Assembly (NCBI RefSeq): GCF_038002965.1
Contig: NZ_JBBOOE010000002.1
Coordinates: 186,001 to 250,000 of the forward strand
Reading direction: 5' to 3'
From: Robertmurraya sp. FSL R5-0851
GTDB lineage: Bacteria > Bacillota > Bacilli > Bacillales > Cytobacillaceae
Length of the DNA stretch: 64,000 nucleotides
Part shown: positions 1 to 7,829 of the stretch, one piece after another
Position numbering within the stretch: the stretch's first letter is position 1
Layout: the number at the start of each line of letters is the position of its first letter
Translations under genes and position numbers: made by a program
Notes under the pieces: model-generated
The model's input: the letters and a program-made list of their open reading frames with translations, nothing else
Databases searched by the model: none
What the model was told of the DNA's origin: nothing

Positions 1-131
1 GGTCAGGGAGATAGTCATACAACCCATACCACTGAAATTAGCACAGATCAAGAAAATAATATCCAGTCCATTGGTAATGAAGAAGGAGTAGATGATAGTC
101 AAAGTTCCGAAGAAAATACAAAGCAAGAAGA
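1..131 (+). pseudogene. 5' part of an IS-split acidic membrane-anchored protein (cut by window edge)
   Basis: The window opens inside a reading frame that runs into the left end of an IS110-type element and would terminate inside it at about 168. The visible residues are Ser/Thr/Glu/Gln-rich (for example GDSHTTHTTE) with no recognisable domain. The same composition resumes beyond the element at 1913, so the two pieces are read as one gene split by the insertion. The start codon lies outside the window. The function is unknown. Its place directly before a membrane polyferredoxin suggests they were one transcription unit. Confidence 0.6.
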
Positions 132-255
132 AGGAGCATTCCTGTTAGAAGGATTATCGGGGACTTGAACAAAAAAGAGCCCTCTTGGTATGATACGGGG
201 TGTCAAATCGTATGCCGAGATGACCCCTAACTTAGTTAACCAAGGAGGACTCCAT

Positions 256-1533
256 ATGGATTTTAAACAAAATCATAAAATAAATCAAGTCACCGAAAAA
301 ACACTTGTAGTCGGAATCGACATTGCCAAGAGGATTCATTACGCTTGCTTTGTGGATGATCGCGGACGGGTGCTCCGAAAGTCATTCTCTGTTTCTCAGT
401 CTCGAGATGGGTTTGAACTTTTCTATCAATGTATTCTAACTGAAATGAAAGAACACGAGAAAACGGAAGTCATCGTAGGGATTGAACCTACTGGCCATTA
501 TTGGCTCAATTTAGCCTATTTTCTAGAGGAACGGGGCATCCCCCTAGTTATGGCCAATCCTATGCATGTCAAACGGTCAAAAGAGTTAGATGACAATCTG
601 CCAACCAAACATGACCGCAAAGATGCGCTGGTAATCGCTCGACTCATAAAAGATGGGCGCTTCAGTTATCCACGTATCTTGAAAGACAAGGAAGCTGAAC
701 TCCGTGTGGGAGCAACGTTTAGGAGTAAATTGACAGAGGAACTTGGAGCTGTCAAAAATATGATGATTCGCTGGTTAGATCGCTATTTTCCTGAGTTTAC
801 CCAGGTGTTTCCATCATTCGGAAAAATGGCTATGGCTGTACTTGAATGTACCCCATTTCCAAGTGATCTTCATCAGAAACAACCCGATGAAGTTTTAACT
901 CTTTATCGTCAGGTTGAGGGACTCAAATCCCCCCAGAGACCGAAAGCAATGCGTCTCATTGAAGTCGCTGCTAACTCCATAGGAGTAACAGAGGGACGTG
1001 AGATGGCCCGTATTGAAATCGCCACACTCGTTCGCCGTTATCACCAGTTGGAACAAGATATTGAAAGCATTACACAGCACTTGGTTGAACTTGTACAAAC
1101 ATCCGTAGAGTACGAATGGCTCTCATCAGTTCAAGCACTTGGAGATGTTACAATTGTCGATTTATTAGCTGAAATCGGTAGTTTTTCACACTATGTAGAT
1201 TCACGCCAAATCATGAAACTTGCGGGACTAACATTACGTGAAAATTCCTCTGGGCAACACAAAGGACAGAAGCGCATTTCCAAAAGAGGCAGAAGAAGGC
1301 TACGCGCCCTCCTTTTCCGGGTGATGATGCCGATGATTCGCCATAATGAAGCTTTTAGAAAACTACATGAGTATTACACAAACCGTAAGGAAAATCCGTT
1401 ACGCAAGAAGCAATCCATCGTGGTACTATGCGGAAAACTATTAAAAGTGTTACATGGAATCTGTACAAAGCACAAAGCGTTTGACGCACAGCGAATGATG
1501 AAGGATATTCCTAGTCTCGCAGAGGCTATGTAA
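256..1533 (+). CDS. IS110-family DEDD transposase (copy 1)
   Basis: This is the recombinase of the IS110 element and is expected to act with an element-encoded guide RNA. The start at 256 is chosen because AAGGAGG lies just upstream; an in-frame ATG at 190 has no such site. The 425-residue protein has an N-terminal RuvC-like DEDD domain, with VVGIDIAK (Asp22), GIEPTGHYW and DDNLPTKHDRKDA. The C-terminal Tnp domain contains ENSSGQHKGQKR, including the serine thought to attack DNA in this family. Length and motif order are normal, so the copy looks intact. It is about 97 percent identical by eye to the protein at 34126. Confidence 0.93.
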   Translation: MDFKQNHKINQVTEKTLVVGIDIAKRIHYACFVDDRGRVLRKSFSVSQSRDGFELFYQCILTEMKEHEKTEVIVGIEPTGHYWLNLAYFLEERGIPLVMANPMHVKRSKELDDNLPTKHDRKDALVIARLIKDGRFSYPRILKDKEAELRVGATFRSKLTEELGAVKNMMIRWLDRYFPEFTQVFPSFGKMAMAVLECTPFPSDLHQKQPDEVLTLYRQVEGLKSPQRPKAMRLIEVAANSIGVTEGREMARIEIATLVRRYHQLEQDIESITQHLVELVQTSVEYEWLSSVQALGDVTIVDLLAEIGSFSHYVDSRQIMKLAGLTLRENSSGQHKGQKRISKRGRRRLRALLFRVMMPMIRHNEAFRKLHEYYTNRKENPLRKKQSIVVLCGKLLKVLHGICTKHKAFDAQRMMKDIPSLAEAM

Positions 1534-1870
1534 AGTTCTACATCCCCTTAAAAGACCTAGACAATAGGATGACACGGAGAAGCTGGCAATATTTTTTCCA
1601 TTCGACCTTGAGTCCCTAAAGGAGCTTCGCTAGCCTCTGCCTTATGACTAGACCGAACGAAGGAATGTAGGCACATTGATGCCCAGAGACATGGGAGGGT
1701 ACGTCATCATAAGTTACGCAGAGATCCATTGTGCATCAAATAATTCCCTAACACTACTTACCACTATTACCCAGTAGTGACCGCGTAGCGTACCCATGTA
1801 TTGGAATAGATTCACATAATATAAAAATATTGTTAGGGAACGTGTCGAAAAATATTTTTTTGACACCCCA
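1534..1870 (+). ncRNA. Candidate bridge (seek) RNA region of IS110 copy 1
   Basis: This non-coding 3' end of the element is conserved with copy 2 (35404-35740). A core pattern, GGGAGGGT then CATAAG then GATCCA/GATATCCA then GTGC, also recurs in the diverged copy 3 near 49207-49260. It contains a perfect 10-bp inverted pair, TTCCCTAACA at 1744-1753 and TGTTAGGGAA at 1831-1840. In IS1111-type elements the targeting RNA is encoded downstream of the transposase, which fits this position. Exact RNA ends and guide loops cannot be fixed from sequence alone. Confidence 0.5.
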
Positions 1871-1912
1871 GCAACGGGTTAAACTGTTGCTAAATCAACA
1901 TTTATAGAGGGA

Positions 1913-2161
1913 GGAATTGAAACAGAGGAAAGTCATAGTACAGAAAACAGTGAACATGGAGCCGAAAATGAAAGTAGTCCCAACTCAGAAGAAAGCGAGC
2001 ATGGTGAAGAGGGTGGGCACGGCACTGAAGAGATAACTGAAAGTGCTCCAAACTATCGCGTATTAACCGTTTTTGGATTAATAAATCTTGCATTCATCCT
2101 TATTGGTGTATGGAATAAATTGATAAAAGGAAGAGGGAACAAACATGTCTATGCCAAATAA
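1913..2161 (+). pseudogene. 3' part of the IS-split acidic membrane-anchored protein
   Basis: This open frame begins at the right end of the IS110 element and ends at 2161. It encodes a Glu/Ser/His-rich stretch (HGEEGGHGTEE), then one hydrophobic segment (LTVFGLINLAFILIGVW), then a short basic tail. That layout is an extracellular acidic region with a C-terminal membrane anchor. It has no start codon of its own and matches the composition of the 1-131 piece. Its stop overlaps the next gene's start at 2145 by 17 bases, implying coupled translation before the insertion. Function unknown; acidic/His-rich surface regions can bind metal ions, but that is inference. Confidence 0.6.
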
Positions 2162-3503
2162 ATCTGCACCCAAAACTCCATTCAATTTATTATCTATACC
2201 AATTATTAAGAAGTTTATCAAAAGTAAATGGTATCCTGGTATTTTTCAGTGGATGGTTTTAATAGTATTTTCGGTTATTGTATTTGAATTAGTTGCAGGA
2301 ACAGTTAGTCCCCACGGAAATTTTGGTACAACAATGACATGGGTTCTATGGTGGCCATTAATACCTATCTTGTTTATTGCCACGGGAAGGTTCTGGTGTG
2401 CAATATGTCCATTCGGTAAAGTTAGTGATATTGTAAGAAAGCTTGTCGGTAGCGAACGTCCTATGCCTAAATTTTTAAGGAAATATGGTATATGGTTAAT
2501 TGATTTATTTTTTATTGCGATAACGTACAGCGATCATGTGTGGGGGATAGTTGAATCTCCTCGAGGATCAGGATACCTTCTCCTTTTATTGGTAACTATG
2601 GTTGTGGCTACTTCAGTATTCTATGAGAGACGAACATTTTGTAAAACACTTTGTTTTCTTGGAGGGTTAGCTGGTAACTATTCAAGATCAGGTGCTCTAG
2701 AGTTACGAGGGACACCAGATATTTGTAAAACATGTAAAACCCAATCATGTTTTAAGGGGAGTGATAAAGCAGAAGGGTGTCCGATGTTCCAGTTTCCTCG
2801 TACCATGGACTCTAGTGCCGAATGTAATATCTGTGGAAATTGTGTGAAAAATTGTCCGAATGATTCTATAAGATTATCTTTAAGAGTTCCTACAAAAGAG
2901 TTGTGGGGCCTTAAGAATCCAAAGCTTGAGCATGCATCATTAGCTGCAGTTATAATGGGTATTGTCTTTGTACAAAACATAACAATGTTAGAAATTTGGG
3001 AAGATATCTTATCAATCATTAGTTCTTTTACCGGAACATCTAATTACCAAGTGAATTTTACAATCGCATTCATTTTCTCAATGGCGTTACCTATCCTATT
3101 ATTATTAGGAGCAGCTAAATTAGCAACCGTATTGGGAATGCCTAACTCCGTAAAGAAAAACTTCACTCTTTTTGGATACGCATTTATTCCTTTAGATTTA
3201 GCTGGACATTTAGGTCATAACTTGTTTCATATTATCACAGAGGGGAAAGCCATCTGGTTTAATTCATTGAGTTTATTTGGTAGTAAAGTTACTACAGGTG
3301 ATCTGAGCTTAGCATCTACATCTACTGTGCAACTTTTACAATACTTAATTATAGGTATAGGTTTCATTGGATCTACTTACACTGCTTATAAGATGGGGAA
3401 AAAGGCAACATTTAAATCCATGCTCCCATATTATGCTCTAATGCTAATTTTGGGAATTATCAATATCTATTTATTCTCACTACCAATGAGCCATAGAGTA
3501 TAG
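2145..3503 (+). CDS. NapH/NosR-like membrane polyferredoxin
   Basis: This 452-residue integral membrane iron-sulfur protein probably passes electrons between the quinone pool or membrane and an extracytoplasmic or metal-centre partner. Hydrophobic segments occupy most of the chain. Two membrane-proximal CxxxC-type motifs (CAICPFG near residue 86 and CKTLCFLGG near 170) precede a ferredoxin-like region. That region has CKTCKTQSC and CNICGNCVKNCPND, the latter a classic 4Fe-4S signature. This order resembles NapH, the C-terminal half of NosR and related maturation proteins. The start at 2145 has GAGGGAA upstream and overlaps the previous broken gene. The precise partner is unknown; a role with a copper respiratory enzyme is an inference from the neighbourhood. 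Confidence 0.8.
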   Translation: MSMPNKSAPKTPFNLLSIPIIKKFIKSKWYPGIFQWMVLIVFSVIVFELVAGTVSPHGNFGTTMTWVLWWPLIPILFIATGRFWCAICPFGKVSDIVRKLVGSERPMPKFLRKYGIWLIDLFFIAITYSDHVWGIVESPRGSGYLLLLLVTMVVATSVFYERRTFCKTLCFLGGLAGNYSRSGALELRGTPDICKTCKTQSCFKGSDKAEGCPMFQFPRTMDSSAECNICGNCVKNCPNDSIRLSLRVPTKELWGLKNPKLEHASLAAVIMGIVFVQNITMLEIWEDILSIISSFTGTSNYQVNFTIAFIFSMALPILLLLGAAKLATVLGMPNSVKKNFTLFGYAFIPLDLAGHLGHNLFHIITEGKAIWFNSLSLFGSKVTTGDLSLASTSTVQLLQYLIIGIGFIGSTYTAYKMGKKATFKSMLPYYALMLILGIINIYLFSLPMSHRV

Positions 3504-3562
3504 GTAGAAAAAGTAAGATAACAATTAATTAAAACACTATTAATTAAAACTGATTTGATTTG

Positions 3563-3592
3563 ACGTTCGGGATTATCCCCCGAACGTTTTTC
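3563..3592 (+). terminator. Rho-independent terminator after polyferredoxin gene
   Basis: The stem ACGTTCGGGG/CCCCGAACGT is followed by a T run. It closes the operon that ends at 3503. Confidence 0.85.
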
Positions 3593-4054
3593 TATGTATT
3601 AAAGTTTTTCAATTATTAATAATAAAAAGAAATGACAAAAGAAGTTTAGATGACGAAATTAATAATAGTAAGCTGCTATTATTGTATAGACATTGATAAA
3701 GCGAATTAAAGTGAGAGTTTACATTGCCCAATTATTGTGCTGACACATAATTTATTTGTTTGATACTATATAAAAAGAAACGGTTAAATAATAATAAAAA
3801 GAAACTCCTAACGAAAAAAATTTTTAGAGGATTAATGGGATATTTTCGAAAGTGAAATTGATAGATATTTCTATATTATTTCAGAGAATAATGGTAACCT
3901 TTATCTGATTAGTTTCATCTGATTGATGTAATTCTTTTGTAATTGTTAATTACCAAATAGTTAATATTTGTTTATACTTTTGCCTAGCAAGAATAACTTG
4001 TGAGCAATATCAAAATATCAAAAGCAAAATCCAAATAATAGGAGTGTTAATAAG
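3593..4054. other. Intergenic region with a weak Fnr-like site
   Basis: This AT-rich stretch has no supported gene. TGTGA-N6-TCAAA at 3999-4014 matches the Bacillus Fnr/CRP consensus TGTGA-N6-TCACA except for one base, and TAATAG at 4036-4041 lies at the spacing expected of a -10. The implied transcript would start only about 7 bases before the ATG at 4055 and would leave out the ribosome binding site, so an activating role is doubtful. Confidence 0.3.
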
Positions 4055-4291
4055 ATGAGTAAACCAACAAACTCTGGAAATCAGCCACCAAGCACACCAC
4101 GTTGGGTGAAAATATCAGGTATTATCATCGTAGCATTGATAGTACTGTTCATTATTCTTAAACTCACCGGCATCGGTGGTAACCACGGACCAGGTCGCCA
4201 CTTCTCAACTGCTCAAGCCGTTAGGGGTGATCAGATCATAAATATGAAACAAGACTTGATTGAGGGACCGATACATGAACATGTCATCTAG
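4055..4291 (+). CDS. Small single-pass membrane protein, unknown function
   Basis: A 78-residue protein with a polar Pro/Ser/Asn-rich N-terminus, one membrane segment (ISGIIIVALIVLFIILKL, residues about 21-39) and a C-terminal tail containing Gly and His (GGNHGPGRHF). The start at 4055 has TAGGAGTG upstream at good spacing. It overlaps the following DUF2269-type gene by 17 bases, so the two are probably translated together and may form a complex. I do not recognise the family. The His-containing tail next to the membrane could bind a metal, but nothing shows this directly. An Fnr-like sequence lies upstream. Confidence 0.7.
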   Translation: MSKPTNSGNQPPSTPRWVKISGIIIVALIVLFIILKLTGIGGNHGPGRHFSTAQAVRGDQIINMKQDLIEGPIHEHVI

Positions 4292-4799
4292 ATTGCGTAA
4301 GTTCACACTCACTGCGCATATCACTGTTTCAGTCGGATGGTTAGGTGCCGTTTTAGCCTATCTTTCTCTTGCGGTTGTTATTAAAACAAGTGAGGATATT
4401 TCGTTGGTACGCGCTGCTTATCTTGCTTTGGAACCAATTACAAGTTATGTTCTAGTCCCGTTAGCGATTGCATCTCTAATTACTGGGATTGTTATCTCAC
4501 TCGGAACCTCATGGGGATTATTTCGGCACTACTGGGTAATTTTTAAATTAATATTAACTGTTTTTTCTATCATTATTTTACTAGCATTTACACAATCACT
4601 CACCCGGATGGTAAGTATAGCTGCAGATTCAACGACCTCGATAAATGAACTGCGCGAAATGGGAGCAGGTATTAGCCACGCTGTTGGTGCTCTAGTAATT
4701 CTATTAATAATTATGATTCTTTCGGTTTACAAGCCAAAGGGTATGACTCGATACGGTTGGCAAAAACAACAGAAAAGTCGAAAGGGTTCTAGTCAGTGA
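4275..4799 (+). CDS. DUF2269-like integral membrane protein
   Basis: A 174-residue protein with four predicted membrane helices. It begins HITVSVGWLGAVLAYLSLAV and includes a central LVPLAIASLITGIVISLGTSWGLFRHYWV, a pattern typical of DUF2269-type predicted membrane proteins. Conserved His residues (in AHITVSVGW and in ISHAVGALV) could bind haem or metal; that is inference. The start at 4275 is preferred over an in-frame TTG at 4260 because GAGGGA lies 7 bases before it. It overlaps the upstream small membrane protein gene by 17 bases, indicating translational coupling. A strong hairpin terminator follows at 4896. The biochemical role is not known. Confidence 0.75.
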   Translation: MNMSSRLRKFTLTAHITVSVGWLGAVLAYLSLAVVIKTSEDISLVRAAYLALEPITSYVLVPLAIASLITGIVISLGTSWGLFRHYWVIFKLILTVFSIIILLAFTQSLTRMVSIAADSTTSINELREMGAGISHAVGALVILLIIMILSVYKPKGMTRYGWQKQQKSRKGSSQ

Positions 4800-4895
4800 C
4801 GGGGACTAGTATAGACAAGTCGGTATAAATTCAATGAATATAACTAGGGAAGATAACTTTTTTATTAAATAACATTTTATTTAATGAAAGAATAA

Positions 4896-4946
4896 AAGGA
4901 TGGTTAGCATTTGAGTTAGTCTTCAAATGTTAACCATCCTTTTTTC
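4896..4946. terminator. Strong, probably bidirectional terminator
   Basis: The stem pairs AAGGATGGTTAGCATTTGA with TCAAATGTTAACCATCCTT. It has T runs in both directions and sits between the plus-strand DUF2269 gene and the minus-strand nuclease gene that converges on it. Confidence 0.9.
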
Positions 4947-4999
4947 TTCTCAGATTTATTATAATATGGATCAACCTTGCTATTAGGCTAACAAACTAT

Positions 5000-6241
5000 C
5001 TAAAGCGTCTTGCAAATCTTTGACAACGTATTAACGTCCGAACCAAATTTGCACATGGCTTCACAATTACTTCTTAAATCCGAAAATAATATGTAAGAAA
5101 GTGAACATGTATGATCATTGTGAAAGGAGGGGCGAAGCAACTGTGCTTTGATTTCTTTTTCTCTTTTATCAGGGGCTACTAAGAAAAAATTACAGTCATT
5201 ATGTAATAAAGACTTTGAAAGATCATTTAATCTTAAGATGCCGGAATAGATCGATGTACTTTTCTCCACTTCAAACGCAGAGATAATATCTCCTTCTTTA
5301 TTCAGCCAAAGTACGTCAATCAATCGAATCGTATCCTTTACACTGGATGGAACATGAGGAAGCTTAAGACCCGTTAATGAAAATTCCCCAAGCGCTGAAT
5401 TATCCCAGGTCCTTTTATGGTCATTTTGAGCAATCCAAACATTATACCCAAAGGCTTTTCCTAACGTTGCTAGATGATATTGCATCTCTGTATGGGTATT
5501 CTCTTCAAGTAATTCATTTTGAATAGAGTTGTGTCTTTTTCTTTTATCCTTCTCAATCTTTTCTAAAGCAATTTCATAATTTTCGCTAGTAATAATTCGG
5601 CCGTTTCCAATTTCATATAAAAGGCCACCAGCTGCGCCTAAATCTTTTGATAAAAGCTTGCTATGTTCTTGGTTAAAATCGAGAATTAAATCTCTCATTT
5701 TTAAATATTCACCCCAAGAACCAAGTTTTAAGCGTTGATTAAATAACAAATTTGCACCTTTAATAATAGCAGTATTAAAAGGAGGGAAAATGGTAGGGTG
5801 AATAAAATAAAGTATGTTAGCAACTGCTGGTCCAAGACCTTTAATTTTTTGGGAGTCTAAAAGAAAGATTTGCTCTAGAAGTTGTTTTTCATTACTTGTC
5901 TGAAGACACATCTTTAAAAAACGAGCGAAAGCTTTCTTATTTGCCTCATTTTCATAGATATCGGGAATTCTTAGCTTTGGTTTCCAATAAAAAGCATGAG
6001 CAGCTCCTTCAAAAATTTCCTTTTGTTCCGAAATGGCGGTAACAACGGTTTCAAGAGATGACTCTTTAAAATCATTTCCGAACTCATTTGTCTCAATCTC
6101 ACGAATTACCATTTTTAAACCGCTGCGAATAGTTCTAAAAGCTTTTAAGCGTTCAGTGTTATTCATAAACCAGTTATTAAAAACCGATTCTTCGTCCTCA
6201 CGATATTCCTTTAGCACGTTCTCCATTGATTTTCCCATCAT
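5000..6241 (-). CDS. Orphan PD-(D/E)XK-like nuclease with HhH-like segment
   Basis: A 413-residue protein with no neighbouring methyltransferase. The start at 6241 follows GGAGGTAG; an in-frame ATG at 6268 has no such site. The middle contains KIKGLGPAVANILYFIHP, which resembles a helix-hairpin-helix/glycosylase-type DNA-binding element. The C-terminal third contains IDVLWLNKEGDIISAFEVEK, with the Asp...Glu-x-Glu-Lys arrangement of PD-(D/E)XK nucleases, followed by STSIYSGILRL. The likely role is a restriction- or defence-type endonuclease, or a DNA repair enzyme. Family assignment rests on motif reading only. The gene stands alone between two convergent or divergent units and next to an IS4 element, as expected of accessory cargo. 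Confidence 0.6.
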   Translation of the reverse strand: MMGKSMENVLKEYREDEESVFNNWFMNNTERLKAFRTIRSGLKMVIREIETNEFGNDFKESSLETVVTAISEQKEIFEGAAHAFYWKPKLRIPDIYENEANKKAFARFLKMCLQTSNEKQLLEQIFLLDSQKIKGLGPAVANILYFIHPTIFPPFNTAIIKGANLLFNQRLKLGSWGEYLKMRDLILDFNQEHSKLLSKDLGAAGGLLYEIGNGRIITSENYEIALEKIEKDKRKRHNSIQNELLEENTHTEMQYHLATLGKAFGYNVWIAQNDHKRTWDNSALGEFSLTGLKLPHVPSSVKDTIRLIDVLWLNKEGDIISAFEVEKSTSIYSGILRLNDLSKSLLHNDCNFFLVAPDKREKEIKAQLLRPSFHNDHTCSLSYILFSDLRSNCEAMCKFGSDVNTLSKICKTL

Positions 6242-6341
6242 TACTCTACCTCCACAAAGAATGAACACTTTATTTTAAAGGATAATTTTGCAGAAACTAT
6301 CGATTTTCAATAAATTGTTAGATTCCCTTTTAAAAAAATCG

Positions 6342-6363
6342 AAATGTGATGTGAATCACATTT
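6342..6363 (+). promoter_or_regulatory. Perfect Fnr/CRP-type operator (TGTGA-N6-TCACA)
   Basis: AAATGTGAT/ATCACATTT form a 9-bp-arm palindrome centred at 6352.5. In the pre-insertion sequence TAATAT (6382-6387) starts 29.5 bases from the centre, exactly the class II activator spacing (site at -41.5, -10 at -12). The IS4 element at 6388 now separates this site from the downstream lipoprotein gene at 7830. Confidence 0.75.
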
Positions 6364-6387
6364 CAAAAAAATAATTCTAATTAATAT

Positions 6388-7791
6388 CACTAGTGTTGTA
6401 TAAATAATGTCATAATTTTCAGTTTAATCATCTTTCTTGATTAGAGCCAAAAAGGTAAATACCCTATTAAAGGTGGCTCCATCCATTTGGATTTTATTTA
6501 CAATTAGACCTGTGCGACAACGACAATTTGTTTATTTAAGGGATGGCTTTTCCTTCAATCTTTCGAAGCCAGATATTCGCTGGTTTCCACAATGCAGCCC
6601 TTAAATAACGGCTAATTTGTAAGGTTTTTCGCTTACTTTTTGTTTCGATTTGTACGAGAACATGTAGGCAAAAAACAATCAGTGCGATAAACACTTGATT
6701 TTGAACTGCCCATTCGCTTTGACCGTAGAATTTTTTGATGCTGAGATGTTGTTTAATCCACTTAAAAAATAGCTCAATTGCCCAGCGAGATTTGTACATC
6801 TCCGAAATTTCTTCGGCACTCAAATCAAAACGATTCGTAATAAGCTGGAGTTCATTTCCTTTTGAATCCATCACTTTTAGAAGGCGAAAGTAATTTTCAG
6901 CACGGTTTTGAGTCGTACCAATCAATACCATTTGGTCTGACAAAACAGTCGCTTTCTCTGGTAGGTTAAAATCGAAAACTTCCCGTATGACTGCATTTTT
7001 ACGTAGTCTGGAAAGAAAAAAGTAGCCATCATCAGTCATGCGATCAAAGCGCTCGTAGTCTAGATAGCCACGATCAAACACATACATGCATTCCTTGTCA
7101 TCCACCATGATTTCAAGCTGACCACGGTCATGTTCTTTTGCAGTTGTCATAACGGCTTTTTCAGGATAGGAAGTACCTTTTTCCATAAACACAAGACGGA
7201 GATGCAACTTTACTCCCGCCTTTGTTTTGCGAAATTTTGCCCATTTATGATTGGTTAAATTGAGTGGCAGCGTGCTTGAATCAATAATTTTTAACGGCAT
7301 CACAAGTTTCGTATAGTACGTTTTGGTATGAATTTGTGATACTAAATCAAGGAAAAGCCTTTGGAATATATCTGGATTCATCCCATTCAATCGGCGTGAC
7401 AGCTGAGAAATACTGATAGAATCAAGGTCGATTCCTTTTTGAAGCTGGTCATCGAATAGACTATCGCTTAGTGCATGCAGACTTTCGATTTCTTGTAGTT
7501 GCGCAAAAAGTAGTAATTTAAGGAATGACTCAGTCGTTAGTTTTTTCGTATAGTAATCTAATTTCATCGTTTTCACCTGTTCTTCAAATAATTGAAGGTT
7601 TATTGGTGAAAACCATTGTCCAAATGAATTTTTTCGTGTAATCTTGTCCATGCGTATGTCCTTTTATAGTGGATTTGGACGGGTTACCACCTGACTTATC
7701 CATTATAAAGGACTTTTTCTTTGCACAAAATAATAAAATTGAACATTTTAAGTATTTCCAATAGTCAAATTAAATTAACGCAACACTAGTG
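6388..7791 (-). mobile_element. IS4-family element (IS4Bsu1-like), copy A
   Basis: Both ends carry CACTAGTGTTG (inverted at the right end), and the 1404-bp element is flanked by a perfect 9-bp direct repeat AATTAATAT (6379-6387 and 7792-7800). One intact transposase gene is on the minus strand. The flanking repeat shows a simple transposition event. The target overlaps the -10 hexamer of the promoter of the beta-propeller lipoprotein gene, so the insertion separates the Fnr box from that gene. Confidence 0.95.
6536..7651 (-). CDS. IS4-family DDE transposase (copy A)
   Basis: The 371-residue transposase begins MDKITRKNSFGQWF and closely resembles Bacillus IS4Bsu1-type proteins. DDE-type features include KIIDSSTLPL (first Asp), MYVFDRGYLDYERFD (second Asp, YREK-like region upstream of it) and KSRWAIELFFKWIKQHL, carrying the catalytic Glu with the spacing typical of IS4. 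The frame is full-length and uninterrupted, so the copy may be active. Two relatives lie at 43663 and 45019; all three start at the equivalent methionine after an AAAAGGAC-like ribosome binding site. Confidence 0.95.
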   Translation of the reverse strand: MDKITRKNSFGQWFSPINLQLFEEQVKTMKLDYYTKKLTTESFLKLLLFAQLQEIESLHALSDSLFDDQLQKGIDLDSISISQLSRRLNGMNPDIFQRLFLDLVSQIHTKTYYTKLVMPLKIIDSSTLPLNLTNHKWAKFRKTKAGVKLHLRLVFMEKGTSYPEKAVMTTAKEHDRGQLEIMVDDKECMYVFDRGYLDYERFDRMTDDGYFFLSRLRKNAVIREVFDFNLPEKATVLSDQMVLIGTTQNRAENYFRLLKVMDSKGNELQLITNRFDLSAEEISEMYKSRWAIELFFKWIKQHLSIKKFYGQSEWAVQNQVFIALIVFCLHVLVQIETKSKRKTLQISRYLRAALWKPANIWLRKIEGKAIP

Positions 7792-7829
7792 AATTAATAT
7801 AAGACTATCATAACTTAAGGAGGCCATAA

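Larger units (their letters stand above)
132..1914 (+). mobile_element. IS110-family (IS1111-like) insertion sequence, copy 1
   Basis: The limits come from comparison with the near-identical copy at 34002-35784. Both begin AGGAGCATTCCTGTTAGAAG and end ATAGAGGGAGG, and the flanks differ outside these points. There are no terminal inverted repeats, but a perfect 11-bp subterminal pair is present: GGGGTGTCAAA at 197-207 and TTTGACACCCC at 1859-1869. Subterminal repeats and a long non-coding 3' end are typical of the IS1111 subgroup. One transposase gene is followed by about 380 non-coding bases that probably carry the guide RNA. The element interrupts an acidic membrane protein gene. No target duplication is evident. 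Confidence 0.85.

Noticed and set aside
3999-4014. Fnr-type box as activator of the gene at 4055
   Set aside because: Spacing would put the transcript start inside the ribosome binding site; listed only as a weak site.
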